This document shows, piece by piece, positions 1 through 5,742 of a stretch of DNA of 5,742 nt. This DNA is from an uncultured Eubacteriales bacterium (GTDB lineage Bacteria; Bacillota; Clostridia; Oscillospirales; Oscillospiraceae): positions 1 through 5,742 of the forward strand of contig URVR01000110.1 of assembly GCA_900551355.1 (NCBI GenBank). Reading direction: 5' to 3'. The notes under the pieces are model-generated. The model was not told the DNA's origin and made no database searches. It saw only the letters and a list, made by a program, of their open reading frames with translations. How positions within the stretch are numbered: position 1 is the stretch's first letter; the number at the start of each line of letters is the position of its first letter. The position numbers and the translations under genes are program-made.

Positions 1-110
1 GCCAGATACTTGGTGATAGCCGCGGTCAGAGTGGTCTTACCATGGTCGATGTGGCCGATGGTGCCGATGTTGACATGGGGTTTCGTTCTTTCAAATTTCT
101 GCTTAGCCAT
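1..110 (-). CDS. tuf: Elongation factor Tu, N-terminal fragment (3' end beyond window)
   Basis: EF-Tu is the cytoplasmic GTPase that carries aminoacyl-tRNA to the ribosomal A site. Only the first 36 codons lie in the window, reading MAKQKFERTKPHVNIGTIGH and continuing IDHGKTTLTAAITKYLA. This is the EF-Tu N-terminus with the complete G1/P-loop motif GHIDHGKT at residues 19-26. Ile replaces the Val of E. coli GHVDHGKT, a conservative change. The ATG at 108-110 is preceded by AAGGAGG at 121-127. The gene is last in the visible str cluster, 109 nt after fusA, and that spacer carries a possible promoter of its own. The remaining roughly 360 codons run off the left edge. Identification is secure from the motif and the context; whether the copy is intact, or one of two tuf copies, cannot be seen. 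Confidence 0.97.
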   Translation of the reverse strand, partial: MAKQKFERTKPHVNIGTIGHIDHGKTTLTAAITKYL

Positions 111-120
111 TTGAAATGAT

Positions 121-127
121 CCTCCTT
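121..127 (-). promoter_or_regulatory. Ribosome binding site of tuf
   Basis: AAGGAGG on the minus strand, 10 nt upstream of the tuf ATG. It is a near-perfect anti-16S match and fits very high EF-Tu expression. Confidence 0.85.
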
Positions 128-149
128 AACAGTTTTGTATCATGTGTTG

Positions 150-175
150 GGCAGCGGTAACAGTCTAACACTGCC
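150..175 (-). other. Imperfect stem-loop in the fusA-tuf spacer
   Basis: On the minus strand GGCAG (171-175) pairs with CTGCC (150-154). A U-G wobble, a G-C pair and, past one mismatch, two A-U pairs extend the stem. No T-run follows, so it is not a canonical terminator. It lies just downstream of the candidate tuf promoter and would sit at the start of such a transcript. It could stabilise the tuf 5' end or be chance. Confidence 0.35.
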
Positions 176-204
176 ATTTTACAGTATTTGCGTGGGAAAA
201 TCAA
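176..204 (-). promoter_or_regulatory. Candidate internal promoter for tuf
   Basis: On the minus strand TTGATT (199-204) is separated by exactly 17 bp from TAAAAT (176-181). That is four of six matches at -35 and five of six at -10 for the housekeeping sigma factor. It lies in the fusA-tuf spacer, and separate transcription of tuf is known in several bacteria. A start would fall near 169, leaving a leader of about 60 nt with the tuf Shine-Dalgarno. The spacer is AT-rich, so a chance match is possible. Confidence 0.45.
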
Positions 205-219
205 TCGTAAATTACGGTT

Positions 220-2328
220 TTAGAAATTTTCCCGTCCGGTACGCTTGCTGATCAGCTTCTCCTGCAGGCTCTTGGGCAGCTCGATGTAGTGGCTGGGCTC
301 CATGGTGTACTGGCCGCGTCCCTGTGTGCGGGAGCGCAGGTCAGTGGCATAGCCGAACATCTCCGCCAGAGGCACGAAGGCGTCGATCTGCTGGGCGCCG
401 GAGCGCATCTCGTAGCCCTGGATCTGGCCGCGGCGCGCGTTCAGGTCGCCGATAACATCGCCCATATACTCGTCGGGCACGATGACGCAGACCTTCATGA
501 TGGGCTCCAGCAGCGTGGGATCGGCCTTGCGCATGGCCTCCTTGAAGGCCATGGAGCCGGCGATCTTGAACGCCATCTCGGAGGAGTCCACCTCGTGGTA
601 GGAGCCGTCGTACAGCGTGACCTTCACGTCCACGACGGGATAACCCGCTACAACGCCGGCCAGCATGGCGCCCTGGATACCGGCATCGATGGCCGGGATA
701 TACTCCTTGGGGATGGCGCCGCCCACCACCTTGTTCTCGAACTCGTAGCCCTTGCCGGACTCATTGGGCTCGACGTGGATCTTGACGTGGCCGTACTGGC
801 CCTTACCGCCGGACTGGCGGGCATACTTGGTCTCCTGATCCACGGCCTTGCGGATGGTCTCCTTGTAGGCCACCTGGGGTGCGCCCACGTTGGCCTCCAC
901 CTTGAACTCGCGGAGCAGACGGTCCACGATGATCTCCAGGTGCAGCTCGCCCATGCCGGCGATGATGGTCTGACCCGTCTCCTCGTCCGTGTAGGTGCGG
1001 AAGGTGGGATCCTCCTCAGCCAGCTTGGCCAGGGCGACGCCCATCTTCTCCTGACCGGCCTTGGTCTTGGGCTCGATGGCCACGCGGATCACAGGCTCGG
1101 GGAACTCCATGGACTCCAGAATGATGGGGTTCTTCTCATCGCACAGCGTGTCGCCGGTGGTGGTGTTCTTCAGACCCACCACGGCGGCGATGTCGCCGGA
1201 GTAGACGGACTCGATGTCCTCGCGGTGATTGGCGTGCATCTGCAGGATGCGGCCCATACGCTCGCGCTTGCCCTTGGTGGCATTGAGGACGGAGGAGCCC
1301 GTGGTCAGTGTACCGGAGTACACGCGGAAGAAGCTGAGACGGCCCACATAGGGGTCGGTCATGATCTTGAAAGCCAGCGCGGCGAAGGGCTCCTCGTCAG
1401 AGGACTTGCGCTCCTCCTCCTCGTCGGTCTTGGGGTTGACGCCCTTGATGGCAGGGACATCGGTGGGTGCGGGCATGTAGTCCACGATGGCGTCCAGCAG
1501 CTTCTGCACGCCCTTGTTGCGATAGCTGGAACCGCAGGTCACGGGCACCATTTCCACGGCGCAGGTAGCCTTGCGGATGGCGGTACGGATCTTGCTGGTG
1601 GGGATCTCCTTCCCCTCCAGATACAGCTCCATGATCTCGTCGTCGAACATGGACACGGCATCCAGCAGCTTCTCGCGGTACTCGTTGGCGATGTCGACCA
1701 TATCCTCGGGGATAGGCTCGACACGCATATCCTTACCCAGCTGATCGTAATAAATATCGGCGTCCATCTCCACCAGGTCGATGATACCCTTGAAGGTATC
1801 CTCCTTCCCGATGGGAAGCTGGATGGGGACAGCGTTGGCCTTCAGACGGTCATGCACCATGTCCAGCACGTGATAGAAATCCGCGCCGGTGATATCCATC
1901 TTGTTGACGTAGATCATCCGGGGGACATGGTAGTGATCGGCCTGACGCCACACCGTCTCGGACTGCGGCTCCACGCCGCCCTTGGCGCACATCACGGTGA
2001 CGGAACCGTCCAGCACGCGCAGAGAACGTTCCACCTCCACAGTAAAGTCCACGTGGCCCGGGGTGTCGATGATGTTGATGCGCGTCTGGGGGAACTGATC
2101 CTTGGAGCCCTTCCAGTAGCAGGTGGTAGCGGCGGAGGTGATGGTGATACCACGCTCCTGCTCCTGCTCCATCCAGTCCATGGTCGCGGTGCCCTCGTGC
2201 GTCTCGCCCAACTTGTAGTTCACACCCGTGTAGTACAGAATGCGCTCTGTCGTAGTGGTCTTTCCTGCATCAATGTGGGCCATGATGCCGATATTTCTCG
2301 TATTTTCCAGTGTAACCTTTCTCGGCAT
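220..2328 (-). CDS. fusA: Elongation factor G (translocation GTPase)
   Basis: EF-G uses GTP to drive translocation of tRNA and mRNA on the ribosome and, with RRF, ribosome recycling. The 702-residue product is full length for the family. The G-domain motifs are all visible: G1 AHIDAGKT at 17-24, G2 RGITI at 59-63, G3 DTPGH at 88-92, G4 NKMD at 142-145 and G5 CGSSY at 265-269. Domain II starts near 314 (EPFAALAFKI), domain III holds GMGELHLEI near 458-466, and domain IV holds GGKGQYGHV near 507-515 and the tip segment SYHEVDSSEMAFK near 576-588. The ATG is preceded by AAGGAG at 2335-2340 with 6-nt spacing. It lies 36 nt after rpsG, so it is surely cotranscribed and probably translationally linked. 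The C-terminus KRTGRENF and TAA stop are normal. A long open frame on the opposite strand is a by-product of GC-rich codon use. Confidence 0.98.
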   Translation of the reverse strand: MPRKVTLENTRNIGIMAHIDAGKTTTTERILYYTGVNYKLGETHEGTATMDWMEQEQERGITITSAATTCYWKGSKDQFPQTRINIIDTPGHVDFTVEVERSLRVLDGSVTVMCAKGGVEPQSETVWRQADHYHVPRMIYVNKMDITGADFYHVLDMVHDRLKANAVPIQLPIGKEDTFKGIIDLVEMDADIYYDQLGKDMRVEPIPEDMVDIANEYREKLLDAVSMFDDEIMELYLEGKEIPTSKIRTAIRKATCAVEMVPVTCGSSYRNKGVQKLLDAIVDYMPAPTDVPAIKGVNPKTDEEEERKSSDEEPFAALAFKIMTDPYVGRLSFFRVYSGTLTTGSSVLNATKGKRERMGRILQMHANHREDIESVYSGDIAAVVGLKNTTTGDTLCDEKNPIILESMEFPEPVIRVAIEPKTKAGQEKMGVALAKLAEEDPTFRTYTDEETGQTIIAGMGELHLEIIVDRLLREFKVEANVGAPQVAYKETIRKAVDQETKYARQSGGKGQYGHVKIHVEPNESGKGYEFENKVVGGAIPKEYIPAIDAGIQGAMLAGVVAGYPVVDVKVTLYDGSYHEVDSSEMAFKIAGSMAFKEAMRKADPTLLEPIMKVCVIVPDEYMGDVIGDLNARRGQIQGYEMRSGAQQIDAFVPLAEMFGYATDLRSRTQGRGQYTMEPSHYIELPKSLQEKLISKRTGRENF

Positions 2329-2334
2329 ACCGTT

Positions 2335-2340
2335 CTCCTT
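2335..2340 (-). promoter_or_regulatory. Ribosome binding site of fusA
   Basis: AAGGAG on the minus strand, 6 nt before the fusA ATG, inside the 36-nt rpsG-fusA gap. It supports the 702-residue start. Confidence 0.85.
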
Positions 2341-2364
2341 CTTAAAACGTAGTTGCGGGCGCGA

Positions 2365-2835
2365 TCACCAGCGGAAGTGGGCGAATGCCTTGTTGGATTC
2401 GGCCATCTTGTGGGTATCCTCGCGCTTCTTCACGGCGCTGCCGGTGTTGTTGGCAGCATCCATGATCTCGCCTGCCAGGCGCTCGGCCATGGTACGCTCA
2501 CCGCGGGCGCGGGAGTAGGCCGTCAGCCAGCGCAGACCCAGGGTCTGACGACGGGCGGGACGAACCTCCATGGGGACCTGATAGGTGGCGCCGCCGACAC
2601 GGCGGGCCTTGACTTCCAGGCTGGGCATGATGTTCTCCATAGCCTGGGTGAATACTTCCAGAGGATCCTTCTCGGTCTTATCCTTGATGATATCAAAGGC
2701 ACCGTAGACGACCTTCTGAGCGACGCCCTTTTTACCGTCCAACATGATGCTGTTGACCAGCTTGGTCACCAGCACGGAGTTGTACATAGGATCGGGCAAG
2801 ATCTCTCTCTTGGGAACATTACCTCTTCTGGGCAC
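2365..2835 (-). CDS. rpsG: Small ribosomal subunit protein S7 (uS7)
   Basis: S7 is a primary 16S rRNA binder that nucleates assembly of the 30S head and lies near the E site. The product, starting MPRRGNVPKREILPDP, is 156 residues, the usual bacterial length. Recognisable parts are the PRRG N-terminus, the beta-hairpin region around 75-91 (VKARRVGGATYQVPMEV), the conserved PARRQTLGLRWL at 93-104 and the terminal AHFRW. I chose the GTG at 2833-2835, not the in-frame ATG at 2851-2853. The ATG overlaps the Shine-Dalgarno AAGGAGGG (2843-2850), which sits 7 nt before the GTG, and it would add six residues (MKEGSI) absent from the family. The gene lies between rpsL (134-nt spacer with stem-loops) and fusA (29 nt upstream of the fusA start codon's gap region, 36 nt in total). 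In E. coli S7 represses its own operon through the S12-S7 spacer; whether that holds here is unknown. Confidence 0.96.
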   Translation of the reverse strand: MPRRGNVPKREILPDPMYNSVLVTKLVNSIMLDGKKGVAQKVVYGAFDIIKDKTEKDPLEVFTQAMENIMPSLEVKARRVGGATYQVPMEVRPARRQTLGLRWLTAYSRARGERTMAERLAGEIMDAANNTGSAVKKREDTHKMAESNKAFAHFRW

Positions 2836-2842
2836 TATGCTT

Positions 2843-2850
2843 CCCTCCTT
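2843..2850 (-). promoter_or_regulatory. Ribosome binding site that sets the rpsG GTG start
   Basis: AAGGAGGG on the minus strand, 7 nt upstream of the GTG at 2833-2835. It overlaps the region just inside the alternative ATG at 2851-2853, so that ATG has no usable Shine-Dalgarno and is not the start. Confidence 0.85.
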
Positions 2851-2876
2851 CATAAAAATATGATTTCATAGGTACT

Positions 2877-2899
2877 CAACAGCCGCTGACCGGCTGTTG
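2877..2899 (-). other. Perfect 9-bp stem-loop in the rpsL-rpsG spacer
   Basis: CAACAGCCG and CGGCTGTTG form a perfect 9-bp stem around a 5-nt loop (GTCAG on the transcribed strand). Three more pairs are possible beyond a two-base bulge. Downstream come AGTACCTATG and only later a TATTTTTATG stretch, so the run of U needed for an intrinsic terminator is not adjacent. It ends about 27 nt before the rpsG Shine-Dalgarno. It may be a regulatory, attenuating or RNA-processing structure. Confidence 0.6.
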
Positions 2900-2906
2900 T
2901 ACGGCC

Positions 2907-2950
2907 TGCCAAAGAGGTACATTATAAATATAATGAGAAACCTTTTGGCA
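2907..2950 (-). other. Two-tier stem-loop in the rpsL-rpsG spacer
   Basis: The outer stem pairs TGCCAAA (minus strand of 2944-2950) with TTTGGCA (minus strand of 2907-2913). Three further pairs (AGG with CCT) follow past a one-base bulge. Inside it, the AT-rich palindrome CATTATA/TATAATG (2920-2935) can form a second short stem. The element begins 20 nt after the rpsL stop. Part of it also resembles a promoter: TTGCCA (2946-2951) and TATAAT (2921-2926), but with a long 19-bp spacer. Which reading is right cannot be decided from one sequence. Confidence 0.45.
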
Positions 2951-2969
2951 AAGCACAGAGCTGCAGGTT

Positions 2970-3386
2970 TTACTTGCTCTTGGGGCGCTTTGCGCCGTAC
3001 TTGGAGCGGGCCTGCATACGGCCGGAGACGCCCTGGGTATCCAGCGTACCGCGGATGATGTGGTAACGGACACCGGGGAGGTCCTTGACACGGCCACCGC
3101 GGATCATGACGACGGAGTGCTCCTGCAGGGAGTGGCCCACGCCGGGGATGTAAGCGGTGACTTCGTAGCCGTTGGTCAGACGCACACGGGCGATCTTACG
3201 CAGAGCGGAGTTGGGCTTCTTGGGGGTCGCAGTTCTGACGGCCGTGCAGACGCCGCGCTTCTGAGGGGAGCTGAGGTCAGTCTCCTTGTTCTTCAGCGTG
3301 TTCAGGCCCTTCTGCATAGCGGGAGAATTGGACTTGTAAGTGCTCTTCTTCCGGCCCTGCTTGACCAGCTGGTTAAAAGTAGGCAT
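2970..3386 (-). CDS. rpsL: Small ribosomal subunit protein S12 (uS12)
   Basis: S12 sits at the 30S decoding centre and controls accuracy of tRNA selection. The 138-residue product starts MPTFNQLVKQGRKK and matches the longer Firmicutes form (E. coli has 124 residues). Key segments are PQKRGVCTAV (41-50), TPKKPNSALRK (54-64), the loop RGGRVKDLPGVRYH (96-109), and the basic tail ending KYGAKRPKSK. Lys56, Lys101 and Pro104, the positions where streptomycin-resistance changes are commonly found in Bacillus numbering, carry the wild-type residues. Asp102 is the residue that is beta-methylthiolated by RimO in species having that enzyme. The ATG at 3384-3386 has AAAGGAG at 3394-3400, 7 nt away. The gene follows rplGB after 82 nt and precedes rpsG by 134 nt. 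Confidence 0.98.
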   Translation of the reverse strand: MPTFNQLVKQGRKKSTYKSNSPAMQKGLNTLKNKETDLSSPQKRGVCTAVRTATPKKPNSALRKIARVRLTNGYEVTAYIPGVGHSLQEHSVVMIRGGRVKDLPGVRYHIIRGTLDTQGVSGRMQARSKYGAKRPKSK

Positions 3387-3393
3387 TTGGTTT

Positions 3394-3400
3394 CTCCTTT
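3394..3400 (-). promoter_or_regulatory. Ribosome binding site of rpsL
   Basis: AAAGGAG on the minus strand, 7 nt before the rpsL ATG. It is a standard strong site. Confidence 0.85.
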
Positions 3401-3430
3401 CTCAAAAATTCTTGGGATGCTTCCCTATAT

Positions 3431-3467
3431 TTTCCACGGAACAAACGCAGTTTATTCCGGCTGGAAA
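3431..3467 (-). other. Long interrupted stem-loop between rplGB and rpsL
   Basis: On the minus strand an outer 6-bp stem TTTCCA/TGGAAA encloses a 3-by-1 internal loop (GCC against G). An inner 9-bp stem GGAATAAAC/GTTTGTTCC with one U-G wobble and a 3-nt loop (TGC) follows. That gives 15 pairs in 37 nt. It begins one base after the rplGB stop and ends about 30 nt before the rpsL Shine-Dalgarno. The bases after it are AATATAGGG, with no U-tract, so it is not an intrinsic terminator. A 3' end-protecting, processing or r-protein-binding role is possible but unproven. Confidence 0.55.
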
Positions 3468-3468
3468 C

Positions 3469-3714
3469 TCATTGTGCCACAACGGCTACGGCGGAGGCCG
3501 GCACGGCGATGCCGCAGGCCCGGCCCAGCTGCTGCATGGTCAGGGAGCAGTCCGCCCCCACGCCGCGCTCCCGGCACAGCGCCAGCAGCGGCTCCGTCAG
3601 GGCGGGGTCGGCGTCGCAGGCCAGATACACACGTCTGGCGCTGCCCTGTGAGACGGCCCTCCGTGTCTGCTTCAAGCCTACCACCTTTTCCCTTGCAGTC
3701 AGCTCTCCGGCCAC
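3469..3714 (-). CDS. rplGB: L7Ae-family ribosomal protein (YbxF / RplGB type)
   Basis: This is a small RNA-binding protein of the L7Ae/L30e/S12e/Gadd45 fold. The Bacillus homologue YbxF binds kink-turn RNA in vitro; its cellular role is not settled. The product is 81 residues (82 in Bacillus). The family pattern is clear: KVVGLKQTRRAV at 10-21 (Bacillus GTKQTVKAL), DADPALTEPLL at 34-44, and LGRACGIAVPASAVAVV at 63-79. I start it at GTG 3712-3714 because AGGAGG at 3724-3729 is 9 nt upstream. A TTG further upstream (3742-3744) would put the Shine-Dalgarno inside the gene and add ten residues with no family counterpart. It is the first gene after the strong promoter and lies between rpoC and rpsL, its usual Firmicutes position. 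It is more GC-biased and less conserved than its neighbours, as expected for a non-essential accessory ribosomal protein. Confidence 0.92.
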   Translation of the reverse strand: MAGELTAREKVVGLKQTRRAVSQGSARRVYLACDADPALTEPLLALCRERGVGADCSLTMQQLGRACGIAVPASAVAVVAQ

Positions 3715-3723
3715 GGATGTTCT

Positions 3724-3729
3724 CCTCCT
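3724..3729 (-). promoter_or_regulatory. Ribosome binding site that sets the rplGB GTG start
   Basis: AGGAGG on the minus strand, 9 nt before the GTG at 3712-3714. It rules out the longer TTG start. Confidence 0.8.
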
Positions 3730-3748
3730 GTCATGGCATAACAAATCC

Positions 3749-3764
3749 CGCGGGCGATCCCGCG
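3749..3764 (-). other. GC hairpin at the 5' end of the str operon leader
   Basis: CGCGGG and CCCGCG form a perfect 6-bp GC stem around the 4-nt loop ATCG. It begins within a few bases of the predicted transcription start and ends about 20 nt before the rplGB Shine-Dalgarno. The octamer CGCGGGAT also occurs twice here. A 5'-terminal hairpin of this kind often protects mRNA from decay. No U-tract follows, so it is not a terminator. Confidence 0.5.
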
Positions 3765-3773
3765 CAATTTGAA

Positions 3774-3802
3774 ATTATAGCATAGGGCGCAAAGTGCGTC
3801 AA
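3774..3802 (-). promoter_or_regulatory. Strong sigma-A promoter of the rplGB-rpsL-rpsG-fusA-tuf operon
   Basis: On the minus strand the -35 TTGACG (3797-3802; five of six to consensus) and a perfect -10 TATAAT (3774-3779) are separated by the optimal 17 bp. The predicted start lies near 3766-3768, giving a leader of about 52 nt before the rplGB GTG. It sits just downstream of the rpoC terminator, so it is the main promoter for the str operon. The AT-rich stretch upstream of -35 (3813-3830) could act as an UP element. Confidence 0.88.
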
Positions 3803-3812
3803 GTAGAAACCC

Positions 3813-3826
3813 CACAAAAATTTGTG
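3813..3826. repeat. 14-bp palindrome upstream of the str promoter
   Basis: CACAAA and TTTGTG flank two central A residues. It ends 11 bp upstream of the -35 box. It could be an operator half-site pair or an AT-rich UP element; no regulator can be named. Confidence 0.4.
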
Positions 3827-3845
3827 TAGTTCACTGAATTTTCCT

Positions 3846-3866
3846 GTGAAAATACGGCGTTTTCAC
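3846..3866. repeat. 7-bp inverted repeat between rpoC terminator and str promoter
   Basis: GTGAAAA (3846-3852) and TTTTCAC (3860-3866) flank a 7-nt centre. It lies 44 bp upstream of the -35 box and 21 bp beyond the terminator U-tract. No strong T-run follows on either strand. It may be a binding site or chance in AT-rich DNA. Confidence 0.35.
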
Positions 3867-3886
3867 GAAAAGGCCGTTCTCGGCGG

Positions 3887-3920
3887 AAAAAGCGCCCCTC
3901 CGCCGGAGCGGAGGGGCGCT
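3887..3920 (-). terminator. Intrinsic terminator of rpoC (rpoBC operon)
   Basis: A perfect stem of 13 bp pairs AGCGCCCCTCCGC with its complement. On the transcribed strand the loop is C(TCCG)G, that is a UNCG tetraloop, which is exceptionally stable. The stem is followed by TTTT (3887-3890), with one more T inside the stem base. It begins 20 nt after the rpoC stop. The forward strand has no T-run after the stem, so it works in one direction only. Confidence 0.93.
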
Positions 3921-3940
3921 TGCAGCACGATTGGGATGGA

Positions 3941-5694
<1,754 letters not shown>

Positions 5695-5742
5695 CTGTCT
5701 CTTATACACATCTCCGAGCCCACGAGACGTAGAGGAATCTCG
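5695..5742. other. Illumina Nextera adapter contamination (artefact)
   Basis: From 5695 the sequence is the Tn5 mosaic end CTGTCTCTTATACACATCT, then the Nextera read-2 segment CCGAGCCCACGAGAC up to 5728. The 8 bases GTAGAGGA at 5729-5736 match the i7 index known as N712, and ATCTCG at 5737-5742 is the start of the P7 flow-cell sequence. The order is exactly that of a sequencing read running through its insert into the adapter. In the rpoC frame the adapter introduces a stop at 5702-5704. It is untrimmed library sequence and should be removed. Confidence 0.98.

Noticed and set aside
1539..1724. Short alternative minus-strand frame within fusA, and similar short frames at 2876-3097, 3799-4053 and 4110-4949
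   Set aside because: They are shadows of the real genes in other frames or strands, or cross the terminator/promoter region, with no ribosome binding site or family signal supporting them.
289..2352. A 687-codon open frame on the plus strand, opposite fusA
   Set aside because: It lies fully antisense to a clear EF-G gene. Its translation is a His/Leu/Gly/Val-rich chain with no recognisable domain, as expected from the complement of biased GC-rich codons.
2877..2899. Intrinsic terminator between rpsL and rpsG
   Set aside because: The stem is strong but the bases after it are AGTACCTATG, with no adjacent U-tract. Ending transcription here would also cut off essential rpsG and fusA.
3431..3467. 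A kink-turn bound by the L7Ae-type protein
   Set aside because: The 3-by-1 internal loop is flanked by Watson-Crick G-C and A-U pairs, not the tandem sheared G-A pairs a kink-turn needs.
3715..3744. TTG start giving a 91-residue RplGB
   Set aside because: The AGGAGG Shine-Dalgarno would fall inside the coding region, and the extra residues have no counterpart in the family.
3060..3785. Plus-strand open frame across rpsL, the spacer and rplGB
   Set aside because: It crosses two well-supported minus-strand genes and the promoter, turns into Arg/Pro/Ala low complexity, and has no family resemblance.
5695..5713. A natural Tn5/IS50 insertion in rpoC
   Set aside because: The mosaic end is the engineered version and is followed by adapter, index and P7 sequence, not by transposon DNA.

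Overview
This window is a stretch of bacterial core translation and transcription genes, all on the minus strand. In transcription order, from high to low coordinates, it holds the 3' part of rpoC (RNA polymerase beta'), a small L7Ae-family ribosomal protein gene (rplGB/ybxF type), rpsL (S12), rpsG (S7), fusA (EF-G) and the first 36 codons of tuf (EF-Tu). This is the classic 'str' operon directly downstream of rpoBC. The L7Ae-like gene between rpoC and rpsL is typical of Firmicutes. The beta' fragment lacks the large trigger-loop insertion of Proteobacteria, S12 is 138 aa as in Bacillus, and the ribosome binding sites are strong AGGAGG types. GC-rich third positions together with these features suggest a GC-rich gut-type Clostridia, perhaps Oscillospiraceae; that family-level placement is inference.

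Layout: rpoC ends at 3941 and is followed by a strong intrinsic terminator (3887-3920) whose loop is a UNCG tetraloop. A near-consensus sigma-A promoter follows (TTGACG, 17 bp, TATAAT; 3774-3802). The str operon therefore looks transcriptionally insulated from rpoBC and has its own start. A short leader with a GC hairpin leads to rplGB. The rplGB-rpsL and rpsL-rpsG spacers each hold stem-loops without proper U-tracts, which could be regulatory or processing structures. The 134-nt rpsL-rpsG spacer is where S7 binds its own message in E. coli. fusA follows after a 29-nt gap to its Shine-Dalgarno upstream end and start region, and the fusA-tuf spacer holds a plausible second promoter for tuf.

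The last 48 bases (5695-5742) are not biological. They are an Illumina Nextera read-through: the Tn5 mosaic end, the read-2 adapter, an 8-base i7 index matching N712, and the start of P7. rpoC is cut there by library construction, not by evolution.

I found no undescribed biological system. The most useful observations are the adapter contamination, the two misplaced-start traps (rplGB and rpsG both start at GTG), and the unassigned RNA structures in the intergenic spacers.
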